DNA of 64,000 bases from Isochrysis galbana (Eukaryota; Haptophyta; Isochrysidales; Isochrysidaceae). Below the pieces are notes generated by a model. It did not search any database. It was not told where the DNA came from and saw nothing but the letters and a program-made list of their open reading frames with translations. Position 1 is the stretch's first letter. Every line of letters starts with the position of its first letter. Below are positions 41,687-52,105 of the stretch, in pieces. The stretch spans positions 3,203,885 to 3,267,884 of the forward strand of contig CM030943.1 of NCBI GenBank assembly GCA_018136815.1, written 5' to 3'. The position numbers and the translations under genes were made by a program.

Positions 41687-44600
41687 TCACTGCACGGCGC
41701 CGCACCTCCCGAGTGGGATAGCGCGGCCGCCGTAGCATTGCGCGCGCGGCTGGGCGAGGGGGGGGGGGCGAGCCCCACCTGGCGCTTGCGTGCCCATTCG
41801 GCGATCTTCTGACGCTCCTTTGCCGGATCGATCCGAACGCGGCTGAAGGGTGTCAGTTTGGATTGCTTTTCACGTGCGCGCTCGGCCTCGTCCTCGTCCT
41901 CGTCATCCACATCGCCTCCGACCCTCTGTCGCCGGTGTGTCGCCTGAAGGTCAGATGATATGGAAGCCGGGTGAATGAGGAAAAGCGTGGGCCGGGCACA
42001 TCTGCCCGCAACAAGCGCGCTCACCTGCATGACGAGTGTGTCGTGAATCTCGGGCACCGTCGCATGGAACTTTTCCGGCTGAGCTTCGCACCACTCCGTC
42101 AGGATGGGCGACAGTTGCGAATCGACTTGCGCGAGCAGCGAGAGGGACGAGTCGCGCACCTACACGCGCATTCGCAGCGCAGGGCCGGTGTCGGTGAGTA
42201 TAGGCGGGAGGTTCCACGCATTTCTTGCCCGGCAGAAGCGCACCTGCATCACGCGCGCGTCCAGCAGCTTCATCCACGATTCGAGGTGCGCTATGGTGGA
42301 TTCGGCGGACAGCTGGGTCGGCACGCTCCCGCCCTTCCACATTGACTTGGCGATCCGCTGGATGTACTGCGTAGCCTCGTCCAACAGTGCCTCGACCTGC
42401 TCGAGAGCAGAAGCGGGCGGCAACGGCGTGGTGATTCGTGAGCAGCGCGCACGTGTTGCGGCGAGTCGCATCTACGCGGCGGCAGCGCGAACCTGCATCC
42501 GCCGCTCGGCACTCGCGTTGGCGAGAGCCTCCGGATCATCCGCGGCGGCGGCTCCATCGTCCTGCGTGCCGGACAACAGCGGCGCCATCAGGTCAAGGGC
42601 TGCCGAGCAGCATATGCGGGCGAGGACGGTGGCGCACCTCAGCCTTAGAGGCGAGCAGGTCGTGGAGTTCTGCCTTGGCCCGCTGGAGCGTGCGGAGCTC
42701 GTCCCGCAGGCTCGTCAGCTCCGACTGCAGCACAGGATGAGGAAAGACCATTGGGTCGGCGGCATTGGGTCGACAGTAGTGAATGGCGAGTCGGCGATGG
42801 CGCCCGGTGGGTCGGCGGGGTGAGCGTCGAGGCGTGCCGCTTGTCTAGCGCCTGGGTTCCGGGTCACGCTTACCTCTTGCTCGTGAAGGAAGCGCAAGAG
42901 CGAGGTGTTGGTGCGCTCCTTCTCGAGAAATCGGCTCGTAATTTCCTCGACGATGTGCTTCTGCCCTGGCTCAAATTTCGAGTCCATGCGGGTGAAGCTC
43001 TGCAGCCGCTCAAACTCCGAGTCCCAACCTTGCACCTGCAGGGTGGGTGGGTGGGTGTGCTCGAAGGACGCATCGCCGTGCGGGATGCGGCGCGCGAGAG
43101 CCGCACGTGCCTGCGCGTCGAATGGTTGCGTGTCAGGAGGGGGGGAGCAAGAGCAGCCGCGCCCCTCCCGCGCGTCCACCGCGCACCTGGTTGGAGAGGA
43201 AGCCGAAGCGAGTCTCGGCCGCTTCGAGCTGGTTGCGGCGGTGCCGAGCATCTGCGTAGATTCGCCGCCGTCGCGCCTCCTCTGCCTCCGCCAGCTGCTC
43301 CTCGCGAAGCCCCCACTCGTCATCGAGAGTCGACGCACGCTGGAGATGCAGGGGGAAGGGCGGGGAGGCATCAGCCAGGGCTGCAGAGCGCCGGCCCCCG
43401 AGGCGTGTGGAGCAACTTCTTCCGACGCGGCGACGGGCTGTCCGTGTACCTGCATCAGCTCCTTGATCATGGCAAACTTTTGCTCGCGCTCCTGCTGCAT
43501 GTCCCGCTGCGCCGCCATGAACTTGATCTTTACTTTCTCACGCTGTGGGGTCGGGCGGGTGCGTGCGGGCCCACAGTGAACGGACGACATTCGAGGCGCG
43601 GCGCAGCGGGCGGGCGGGCGGGCCCGCGCGGCTCTGCACACTTGGTCGAGCGCGACGTGCGCCGAATGCGTGAGGAAGGCGATGTCGTCGTCCATTTTGG
43701 CCGCCTTGGCGCGGAGGCGGTCTACCGTGACCCGATGCGTCTGTGGGCGGAGGGCGGCTGGCCTTGGGACGGGACGGGACGGGACGGGACGGGACCGGGG
43801 GGGGGGGGGGGGGGGCAGCGAATTCTTGGGCGCATCTCGCTGCGGGAGCAGGCCTTCTGGCATCCCACCTGCTTCTCGAGCCGGAGGTCGTTGATCTTCT
43901 TCCGGATGGCCGAATTGGCCGCCGCTGTCTTGGAGGCCTTGCTCGCCAGCTGGGCACACCTGCGCCGGCCGGGACGGGCGGAGGAGGGGCCGCATCGCGC
44001 GACAGCGTGCCCGCAAGAGGAGGGGGCAAAGCGCCGGCGGCGCACCGATGCTTGACGATGGCGACCTGCTTGTCCATCTTGCTGCGCAGCTCGTTTACAC
44101 CGTTGGCTCCCTGCGGGAGTGGGTGGGGTGTGGGCGAGGCAAGACGGGGATGGGGATCGCGCACTGCGGCGTGGCACCTGCGTCTCCTTTACGGCGTTGG
44201 AGATCTCGTCATTAATCTGCTGCATGTCGGCGGTGAGGTCCTGCTGCTGCAGCTGCTCCATCTGAATGGCCCGGATGTAGTAGTGCACCTGCGCGCACAC
44301 GGCTTGCGGCAGCCGGGTGGCTGGGCGCCAGGCGGGCCGGGCGACGCCTGCGCCTGCGCCGGCGCCATGCCGCCTACGATCGCCTGGGATCTGCGCGGTG
44401 CGCCGCCTCCCTACCCATGCGGCGGCGCGGCCGCGCGCAGCTGCCGACGCGCACCTGGTTGTTGCGCTCGCCGAGCGCCTTTTGCCACGCGGTGCGCATG
44501 GTCGAGGAGAGGCCCACGGTGCTCTGCCGCGCATTCTCGTCGAAGGAGGAGAAGCTGTTGAGTGTCTTGGCTATCCTCTCCTGTGCGTAGAGGAGCGCGC

Positions 44601-45654
44601 GCGGCGCGCTCAGCGGGAAGGAAGGAGAGAAGGAGGTGCTACCAGTGTGGGACGGCACGGCCACAAACCTCGTCCGCCTGCATGTGTGCCACCGCATCGG
44701 GCGCGATGCCGATGGCGCCCAGGTTGATCGTCTTGGCCTTGCGCGCGGTGCCAAACGAGAGGTCGGCCTGGCGCGAGAGCTCCGATTGGCGCCTGTGTGC
44801 GGCAAGCAGCCCCCCCCCCCCTCGTGAGACTGTCGCCCTCGCGGCTCGTCGGGAGGGGACGTGCGCGTGTGTGCAAGAGAGTGGAGCGCGAGTGTGGAGC
44901 GCGTGTGTGCAAGAGAGTGGAGGACGGTGACATGGGAGCGGGGAAAGGGGAGCGAAGATCGAGGCGAAGGGAGGGAACGAGGCAGGTAAGGTAGGAAGAG
45001 CGACACATAGACGGGAGGGAGGGAGGGGGGCGGGGAATGGAGGAAGAGGGAGCGAGGGGAGCGAGGGGAGCGAGGGGAGCGAGGGGAGCGTAGAGAGCAA
45101 GGGAGTGGGAGAGGGGAGAGGGGAGAGGGGATTGGGAGGGAAGGACGAAGGAAGGGACGGAGGGAGTGACAGAGGGAGGGGGAGAGCGGGGGTGGAGAGA
45201 GAGAGAGCAGAGAGTGAGGCAGGGAGAGGCAGAGGGAGGGAAGGAGGATGGATGGATGGACGGAGGGAGGAAGGGAGGGAGGAGAGAGAGAGGAGGAGGA
45301 GAGAGGAAGAGGGGGGGGGGGGGAGAGAGAGAGAGAGAGAGGAGGGGAAGAGAGAGAGGGGGGTGGAGGGAAAGAGCGGGAGAGGGAGAGGGGAGGGGAA
45401 GAGAGAGAGAAGAGAAGAGAAGAGAAGAGAAGAGAAGAGAAGAGACAGAGAGAAGAGAAGAGAAGGGAGCGGCGTCACCTCATAATTCGCTTTGCGGCTC
45501 GCTCGATGAGCTGCCTCTGCCACGCGGGCGATCTGCCGTAGCCATCGGGAGCGAGCTTGCTCATAATGTGCGCCCAGTGCTCCTCAGTCCCATCCTCAAG
45601 CCGGCGCGGAGCCGCGGGCTGGCTCTCGTCCTCTGTCAGGAAGGTCGCACCCAT
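41687..45654 (-). CDS. Outer dynein arm docking-complex protein, ODA1/CCDC114-CCDC63-like
   Basis: About 15 coding exons, about 616 residues: 45654-45479, 44792-44669, 44580-44455, 44288-44178, 44110-44046, 43959-43869, 43740-43642, 43542-43450, 43339-43187, 43035-42874, 42724-42638, about 42599-42493, 42396-42244, 42159-42025, 41943-41779, then TGA at 41689-41687. All junctions keep frame except the one at 42638/42599, which is off by one nucleotide. The protein is coiled coil throughout, with the family's signatures: KASKTAAANSAIRKKINDLR (LAxNKxLRxEIDxLRxER type), HSAHVALDQREKVKIKFMAA, and FERLQSFTRM to SLLRFLHEQE (FxKIxxxTG to NxSLFxYxNE type). It would anchor outer dynein arms on flagellar doublets. 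Intron 1 is a long CT-rich tract. The reading could instead run past 41779 to a stop at 41632. Confidence 0.8.
44820..45470. repeat. Purine-rich low-complexity tract inside intron 1
   Basis: Long GAGAGA/GGGA tracts, including (GAGAA)n at about 45404-45446. On the coding strand this is a pyrimidine tract before the exon-2 acceptor. Confidence 0.85.
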
Positions 45655-45794
45655 TCTCCCTCCCTCTCTCTCTCCCTCTCTCTCTCCCTCTCTCTTCTTC
45701 TCTCTCTCTCCCTCTCCCTCTCTTCTTCTCTCCCTCTTTCTCTGTTTCTCTCTCTCCATTCTTCCCTCTCTCTCTCAGTCTCTCTCTCTCTCAC

Positions 45795-45872
<78 letters not shown>

Positions 45873-46250
45873 CTCCCTCTCTCTCTCTCTCTCTCGGTGC
45901 ACTTCTTGTTCTTCTTCTCCTCCTCCTCCGGTGTAGACTCTCTTCTTCCTCCCACCCCTCGTATCATTCTCTCTCTTTTTTCTCCACTACTACTCTGTCT
46001 CTCTCACCTTACATCGCCTTTCTCTTCCTTTCTCTCCCCCTTCGCTCTCTCTTCCTTTCTTCCCTCGCTCCACTCTTTTCTTCTCTCTCCCTCCTTCTCC
46101 CCTTCTCTCTTTCTCCCACTCTCTCTTCCCAACCCCCTCTCCAAAACTCGATCTCTCTAACGTATTCTCTCCATTTAACTCTCTCTCTCTCCCCTTCCCC
46201 CCTCCCTCCCCCTCCCCTTCCCTCTCTCTCTCTCTCCGCCCGAAACGGCT
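45655..46250. repeat. (CT)n and CT-rich region upstream of the docking gene
   Basis: 45661-45895 is mostly (CT)n, and CT-rich sequence continues to about 46235. The tract begins one base upstream of the start codon of the minus-strand gene. Confidence 0.85.
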
Positions 46251-46370
46251 TTTTGGCCAACCGCAACGCCCTCCGCCTCACCGAAACTATTTTTAGAGCG
46301 GCCCCCTGCAGTTCTAACAACCTACAGTTAAAGCCGGCAGCCTATGCTGAAGGAGTGTGGGGGATAGTCC

Positions 46371-46818
46371 GTATACCCTACATGTGAAAAACAGAAAACC
46401 TGTTTTTCTGTGAAGACCAAAAACAGTGTTTTTCACCGTTTTTCTGAGCCGGGGCCCCAGCCCTAGCCCTAACCCTAAGCCTGGAGCCAGCTGCGCCGGC
46501 GCGCCGGTGTGTCTGCAACTCGCAGCTCGCAATGCTCGCTCGCTGCTCGCTAGGAATATGTGTGTACATGGATGATATGGTTATGGTTAAGGCTATGGCA
46601 AGTGCGGACGCCTCTATCTACCCCCCCCCCCGCCCGCCCACCCCCCGCGCGCAAAATTTTATAATATCATTTTCTAACGTAAACACCATTTTCTAACGTA
46701 AACACTGGCGGCCTGTTTTTCGGGCTGTTTTCGGCTGTTTTTCTGTACAACCCAAAAACAGCTGTTTTAACTGTTTTTCTTGGGCTTGTCGACTGCTTTT
46801 CACATGTAGACCGTATAC
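46371..46818. mobile_element. MITE-like element with imperfect inverted ends
   Basis: GTATACCCTACATGTGAAAA (46371) is matched in inverted form by CTTTTCACATGTAGACCGTATAC (to 46818). The interior repeats CTGTTTTTC and AAAAACAG motifs and contains telomere-like CCCTAGCCCTAACCCTAAG near 46458 and a 19-bp tandem duplication (ATTTTCTAACGTAAACACC) near 46672-46707. No coding sequence. Confidence 0.45.
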
Positions 46819-47435
46819 TAAAACCGCCAGCTATCAATAGCACCTATGGAGCGATGGAGCGGTCACGCCCTCAGTGGAAAAGCTGAAAAAGCTAAAACCC
46901 CAGACCCCACACACTGAGTGAGGGTCCACGAAACTCACGGCCCCACGGGCCCCAGCCCCCCACCTGCCTGCCCCCAGTTGTATTCTTGTATTCAGGCTTG
47001 GCATGAATATTTCGGCATGAGCACGTGCCTTCTTCGCTATATATCGTCTTGTTCAACTTGTTCGTCGTGGTCACGCAAGGCGTGCAGATTCGGATTCTCC
47101 CTGGGCTCAAGTCCTGGTCCGCCGATTTTCAAGGATGGCTCAACAGTACTGTTGACAGCCTGTGGCAACAGCAACAGCCCTCTTAGATCTGCTAACTGTT
47201 GATAGTTCAATAGCTGCAAAGGAAAAAAAAACCAACAAAAAGCAAAACCCTCGGTTTGAGTTTTATGTAGTTACTTGCTACTTACTATTATTATACCAGC
47301 CGACGCCCGGGCGGGAGTGGGAGTGACGGTTGTGGCGCGGTCGCTCCTCGTCGCTTGTCGCTCTCGCCGCCGCGCCCCCCACCCCTCTCCTGCTGCCTGC
47401 TCGTACGTTGTGGGCCTCGAGCTCGAGCGTTCAGA
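46819..47435. other. 5' flank of the hAT gene
   Basis: No gene seen. Terminal repeats of the hAT element were looked for here and after 49526 but not found with confidence. Confidence 0.4.
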
Positions 47436-49526
47436 ATGGCGAATGCTGTGGCAGTGGAGGAGGCGGAGTCATACGAGGATGCCCGAGTTCCCTGGGGTCG
47501 GCAGAGGCTCTGCAATCTTCCCAGCACATTGCTGGAATGGTCGACCGTGAACGAGGCCGCTGGGCGAGCAAAGAACAGCAAACAAAAGAACTGTCTCTTT
47601 TGCGGGTTGGCGTACACCGGCGGCCCGTTGCAAATCCGGACGCATTTGGATTCACGGCTCACGCCGCGCACCATTCGAGCGTGTAAGCCTGCGCTCGAGT
47701 GGATTGAGCGGCACAAAGATGTCTGTGCGGAGCTCTTGTCGCGTCGCACAGAGGAGTCCCGGAAGCAGACGATACTTTTGGCGGCAGATGCGGCGAAGCA
47801 AGAGCGGCGACTGAACGAGGCAGGCACCTTCTTCGGCCTTGTCACCCCCGAGGCTGTCACCGACGCATGGCTCAAGGTCGTGATCAAACGGGCGCTCCCT
47901 CTACAGCTGTTCGATGACCCTGCGTTTCGAGAAGCTGTGCGACTGACCGCCAAGTCCGGCAAGAATCTTCTCTCGAGCGACGGCATCTTGGTGCCCAAGA
48001 GGACGAAGATCCGAGAGAAAGTCCTCCCCAAGTTCGACAGCTTGCTCGACGCTGAGGTGAAGTCCAAGGTGATGGGCATGGCTCGCAACACAGGCTTGGT
48101 CTTCATCTCGGACGGATGGACGAGCGTCTCGAGCAAGCCCATCATCAACGCGCTAGTCTCGCTGCCTGTGGGCTCGTACTTCTTAGAGGCTTTGGACACC
48201 GAGGGCCAAACAAAGGACGCGGCATTCATCGCTGATTTTACCATCAAGCACATCTGCGCCTTTGAGGAGGGTTTGGTGGTCGGTGTATGTATGGACGGCG
48301 CATGCATCTCCTCGTTTGAGTTGATAAATGCGAAATTTCCGAACATCTTCACGTTCATATGTCCCACTCATTCCATCGATAACTTCATCAAGAACGTCTT
48401 TGCCGGCAGCAAGGATGTTATTAGGATGCGGGGCATCACTCGCACATTTGCCTGGGGCGAAGACTTTTTTTGCAGCGCGATGGACTCGATCTGGGAGGTT
48501 GTCAAGTTTGTGATTTACCACCAGAAGGTTCTAGCGCGTTACCGCGCGATAGCTGCAGATATTCCGAAGGACCGGCGACCTATTGGGGGTACGGAGCTTG
48601 TCCGCTTTTGTGACACGCGATTCGCATCAAGGGTCCTTGTGGCCATTCGCTATAAAAATGTCCACTCCATCCTCGAAAAGCTCGTTATCGACGAAGGCTA
48701 TGTGGCTTGGCTCAACAAGCAATCTCGAGATGTCAAGGCGAAGGGGGCTGAGGTCAAACGTACTGTCCGCAATGAGGGCGTCAACCACGCTGTCGACGTC
48801 ACCGTTCGCGTACTCGAGCCAGCCTTGCGTTTGTTGCGGATGACAGATGGCAAAACTAGCGCTACGCTAGGCAAGGTATATGGTTATCTTCTCCAGCTCG
48901 ATGCCTTCTATCGCTCTCCAATCGAGGGGCTGCAAGAGTCCATTAGGAAGAAACTCCACGACCTCTTCATGGCTCGATGGGAATATTTCCACGTGCCTGT
49001 CATGACGGCAGCATACCGCTTTGAGCCCGAGTTTTGCCGCCGTGATATGACTGCGTCTGAGAAAAGTGAAGTGCGCGCGGTCCTGAAGCAAATGCAAACC
49101 CCAGAGCATCCGTACGCGCTCCTTATTAGTGAGTATGCCGACTACGAAGAAGCACTTCTGTGTGGCTCTTTCGACCTGAACGAGCAATACGCCTTCTCAG
49201 AGCACGCCAAGACAATGGCCTCGTACAAGTGGGCCAAAGTCTACATGCACCCGTGGCCTCATCTTCAATGGGCGGTGATGCGTCTTGTGGCAATCAACTG
49301 TTCGGCCTCGGGCTGCGAGCATTCTTGGTCCGTTGAGGGGTGGATCCATTCGAAGAAGCGTAATAGGCTCGGTCAGCGCACTGTCGAGCGGCTCGTGCGC
49401 TCTCATACCAATTTGCTCATGAAAGACCAGCTCGAGGAGTTCAGCAGTAGCGTTTTGCCTTGGGAGCTCGACATGATCCCGGATGAGCCCGAAGATGAGG
49501 TTTCTGACTCAGAGAATGCGTCCTAA
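47436..49526 (+). CDS. hAT-superfamily transposase, intact
   Basis: 696 residues, single exon from ATG 47436 (MANAVAVEEAESYEDARVPW). A BED-type zinc finger is near residues 45-70 (CLFCGLAYTGGPLQIRTHL). The DUF659/RNase H-like core follows, with VFISDGWTSVSSKPIINALV and GVCMDGACISSFELI; then CPTHSIDNFIKNV. The hAT dimerisation region is at the end: CSASGCEHSWSVEGWIHSKK followed by RNRLGQRTVERLV. The enzyme cuts and reinserts its own element via hairpin intermediates. A 40-residue relative lies at 30880-31013, so the family has been active here. The C-terminus is acidic (MIPDEPEDEVSDSE). No terminal inverted repeats were identified, so it could also be a domesticated gene. Confidence 0.9.
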   Translation: MANAVAVEEAESYEDARVPWGRQRLCNLPSTLLEWSTVNEAAGRAKNSKQKNCLFCGLAYTGGPLQIRTHLDSRLTPRTIRACKPALEWIERHKDVCAELLSRRTEESRKQTILLAADAAKQERRLNEAGTFFGLVTPEAVTDAWLKVVIKRALPLQLFDDPAFREAVRLTAKSGKNLLSSDGILVPKRTKIREKVLPKFDSLLDAEVKSKVMGMARNTGLVFISDGWTSVSSKPIINALVSLPVGSYFLEALDTEGQTKDAAFIADFTIKHICAFEEGLVVGVCMDGACISSFELINAKFPNIFTFICPTHSIDNFIKNVFAGSKDVIRMRGITRTFAWGEDFFCSAMDSIWEVVKFVIYHQKVLARYRAIAADIPKDRRPIGGTELVRFCDTRFASRVLVAIRYKNVHSILEKLVIDEGYVAWLNKQSRDVKAKGAEVKRTVRNEGVNHAVDVTVRVLEPALRLLRMTDGKTSATLGKVYGYLLQLDAFYRSPIEGLQESIRKKLHDLFMARWEYFHVPVMTAAYRFEPEFCRRDMTASEKSEVRAVLKQMQTPEHPYALLISEYADYEEALLCGSFDLNEQYAFSEHAKTMASYKWAKVYMHPWPHLQWAVMRLVAINCSASGCEHSWSVEGWIHSKKRNRLGQRTVERLVRSHTNLLMKDQLEEFSSSVLPWELDMIPDEPEDEVSDSENAS

Positions 49527-49555
49527 GTCCTCTATTCTCTATGCTCCATGGCTAT

Positions 49556-49591
49556 GTGAGTGTGAGTGTGAGTGTGAGTGTGAGTGTGTAA
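49556..49591. repeat. (TGTGAG)n microsatellite
   Basis: About six TGTGAG units just after the hAT stop codon. Confidence 0.9.
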
Positions 49592-49693
49592 TAGAGCGAC
49601 CGTTGCGTCACGACGCGCAGGTTTCCCTTCGTTCGTGCTTGTCCGGTGTCCGGTGCGCCTTATTGTTTGTTGCTTACATTTACACTCACGGCG

Positions 49694-50443
49694 CTACGCG
49701 TGCTTCCAGAATGCCGGGAGCGTGTTATTGCCGCGAATGCTAGCCGTGAGGCTCTTCGAGTCGACCTTCGAAAAGACCGCCGCTCGCCCTAAGGGGGTGC
49801 GGCTGAACCATTGATCCAAGACTATCTTCCATTCCGCCATTGACGGGTTAAGATATCGGACTATCCATATCGCTTGGAGCGCCCTCGTGTGTTCGGCCAT
49901 GGGAAGTAGTCCGACCCCCAATAGGGGCCCGTCTTCGCTTGTGCCTACCCTCGGATATGCCGGAAGGGTTATCCATTTCCGACCCTCTTGCGAGGAGCCT
50001 AGCTCATCCACCTGAAGTCGGGGAGACCTATCCCACAATATAGTTTGAACGTCCGAGTCAATGGCCTCCATGAACCATGCCGGAGGAGTGGACGTGGATA
50101 GCCAATATCTCGGCGTCCCGTAGATTATGAAGTTCACTAGCAGCGTCCTCCCGTGAATGGAGAGACTCTTCAGACCTCTCCATGTTGCGACCTTTTTCTT
50201 AAGCTTCGCGTATAGCTTCTCCCCAGGGTCGCCCCTAGACGCGGGGGATTGAAACCAGTCCCAGCCAAGGGACCGGGCCAAACCTTGCACCCTTAGGTGC
50301 CACCCATCGCTGTAATGGTGTAGTTCTTGCGCGTACAGAACATGGATCCCTCCTAGTCTCGCTTGCGCTAGGGTCGACGTTAATTTATGTTTCGCTCCGT
50401 TCAAATTGTATGTCGCAATCTTTAAGTCGCTACTATTCACCAT
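49694..50443 (-). pseudogene. LINE ORF2 with internal deletion (no reverse transcriptase)
   Basis: The first 74 residues match the endonuclease start (MVNSSDLKIATYNLNGAKHK to SPASRGDPG). Then, at a G-run near 50221, the frame joins EKLYAKLKKKVATWRGLKSL, which belongs after the reverse transcriptase (compare 31018-31100). The C-terminal part (TLLVNFIIYGTPRYWLSTST, ending LPAFWKHA) is otherwise open. The deletion keeps the frame but removes most of the endonuclease and all of the polymerase. Confidence 0.85.
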
Positions 50444-52082
50444 GACGGTAGAGGCAACTAACTCCGTTCACGCAGTACCCTGGATAAGCCTTATTAGGTT
50501 TAAGATTGCATTTGACCATACAAGTTTGTTTGCCCGTGGTGGGGTCCTTTACCCAACATCCGGGGATGTCGTGGCTGGAGGAGCATTGGACTATTTGACG
50601 TCCTTTCATGCGGTTGTTTTTGCATTCGCCCGCCATGAATCGGCGGCATGGCGCCGCCGCACCAAGGCCCATGAGGGCCCTGTAGTCCATGGCGTTACTT
50701 GCGTCCCTTTGGCGCTTTCGTTGTTCCGCTTTCGCCTTATCTTGTTCGCACGTGCATTGGCGAAAGCTAACTTGGTTTTTACGAAGAAATGAGATAGCCC
50801 ACGGCTTGTCGTATCCTTTGCAGCCTCCGGGGGCTCCATGGATGGCTAACTCCCCTTCAGGAGTCACACATTCCACCGATGATCGGACCGCATAGTCCAA
50901 GTTGAAATTTTCTCCGTCATCGAGAGTCACATGAAAGTTGCGAGGGAAGCGGTGCCCTAAGGCAGACGTGTCCGTGTAAACATAAAAGTGCCAGATGGGA
51001 CGCTTGCCGGACTCAACTTTCGTGATACCTTCGAGTGAGGTTTTGGCTCGCTGTTGGTTGCCCCTTAGCACGTGGAATCCCTCGCGCTCGAGTGAGTTAG
51101 CCAAGTGCCTAGTCTTGGTCTTAAAAGCCTTGATCGGATCAAAGATGCGAAAAACAATGTAGGTCGCCACCTCTTTTAGGGAGGACCGGATAGCGCTCGA
51201 CTTTCGAGGGGCCGAGTCGATTAACGCACCATAGGTGATTCCAAATTCATGCGGGACTCCCGAGAGTGCTGTGTTAACTTTGTCTCCGTATGCGGCCTTG
51301 AATTGATCGTGTGCGTCTTCATCAACATAGAAAATCCAAGGGCCTTTGCGGCCTTTGTCCATGCCGTCTGGAGTTGCGTCTAGGCCTTCCAGCCTAGAGA
51401 GGAGGAATTTCATGAAGGTGGCGACATCCTCGCTCTTGATGTCCTTTTTGTCATCAGCTAGCTGAGCTAGCTGGATGTAAAAAGGCGTGTCTTCGGGCTC
51501 CTCTTCCTCATCAGGTGGAGGAGAAGCAAATGGGGTGGTGTTGTGGAGAGTCGGCTTTGGATCCGATTGGGGATCCGCCCGCTTGCGCGACGGCTGCTGT
51601 GGTTGTTGGGCTTGTGGCTGCTGGGCTTGCTGGGCTGTATCCTTCCCTTTGTGTCCATGCGCAGCTTGCGCGTATGTCCTGGTCGCTTGAGTTGGTTGTT
51701 GGTTTGAGGGCGCAAAGGCCCCCAAAATGGATTGTTGTGTTAAGTGCCCGCCCCCGAGGGGTGCACTGATGGTAGGAGTGGCCGCCATGGGGGTGGCAGC
51801 AGAGCTGCCACCTCCCATGGGGAGTCCTTGAGTTGGTGGAGGAGCGGAGGGGTTGGGTGGCAGGGCTTTGCCCTGGGTCTGGTTGTCACCAGGGAACAGG
51901 ACTCTGCCTGTTCCCTGGTTCTGTGGCAGCTTGGGAGGCGAGGGCGGTGCCGTCATCTCGACGTCGTTGTCAGGCGGCGCGGCGGCCTGTGGGCGCTTGG
52001 GCTCCGGCGGTTTGGGGCGGCCCCGTTGGGGCGTCGTGACGGCGGGGGGCTGGGAGGTGGGAGCGGTCGGCGCGCGCTCCAT
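50433..52082 (-). CDS. LINE ORF1 protein (family B), intact
   Basis: 549 residues starting MERAPTAPTSQPPAVTTPQR. Pro/Gln-rich basic N-terminus; an acidic segment (PPPDEEEEPEDTPFYIQLAQ) near 205-225; a central folded region (GRKGPWIFYVDEDAHDQFKA) through about 420; and C-terminal CCCH-type zinc fingers: CRRFMAGEC ... QCSSSH (C-x7-C-x12-C-x3-H) and YCVNGVSCLYRH (C-x5-C-x3-H) just before the stop. ORF1 proteins of LINEs bind element RNA in a ribonucleoprotein; CCCH fingers here replace the CCHC knuckles common in other clades. Overlaps the ORF2 ATG by 11 nt (ATGGTGAATAG). Confidence 0.85.
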   Translation of the reverse strand: MERAPTAPTSQPPAVTTPQRGRPKPPEPKRPQAAAPPDNDVEMTAPPSPPKLPQNQGTGRVLFPGDNQTQGKALPPNPSAPPPTQGLPMGGGSSAATPMAATPTISAPLGGGHLTQQSILGAFAPSNQQPTQATRTYAQAAHGHKGKDTAQQAQQPQAQQPQQPSRKRADPQSDPKPTLHNTTPFASPPPDEEEEPEDTPFYIQLAQLADDKKDIKSEDVATFMKFLLSRLEGLDATPDGMDKGRKGPWIFYVDEDAHDQFKAAYGDKVNTALSGVPHEFGITYGALIDSAPRKSSAIRSSLKEVATYIVFRIFDPIKAFKTKTRHLANSLEREGFHVLRGNQQRAKTSLEGITKVESGKRPIWHFYVYTDTSALGHRFPRNFHVTLDDGENFNLDYAVRSSVECVTPEGELAIHGAPGGCKGYDKPWAISFLRKNQVSFRQCTCEQDKAKAEQRKRQRDASNAMDYRALMGLGAAAPCRRFMAGECKNNRMKGRQIVQCSSSHDIPGCWVKDPTTGKQTCMVKCNLKPNKAYPGYCVNGVSCLYRHGE

Positions 52083-52105
52083 CGCTAAAACTATAACAAT
52101 AGTTT

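Larger units (their letters stand above)
49600..52105 (-). mobile_element. LINE (family B) with intact ORF1 and internally deleted ORF2
   Basis: 5' hairpin at 52088-52105. ORF1 is complete (52082-50433); ORF2 starts at 50443 with an 11-nt overlap but jumps at about 50221 from the start of the endonuclease to the region after the reverse transcriptase. The 3' end lies somewhere at 49600-49693, just past the hAT gene. The most complete LINE ORF1 in the window. Confidence 0.85.

Noticed and set aside
45166-45936. ORFs across purine/pyrimidine tracts
   Set aside because: Low-complexity frames inside intron 1 and the upstream CT tract of the docking gene.
46440-46500. Telomere end
   Set aside because: Only about three CCCTAA-like units, not a terminal array, and inside a MITE-like element.
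47291-48367. 358-residue minus-strand ORF
   Set aside because: Antisense of the hAT transposase, which has clear conserved motifs.
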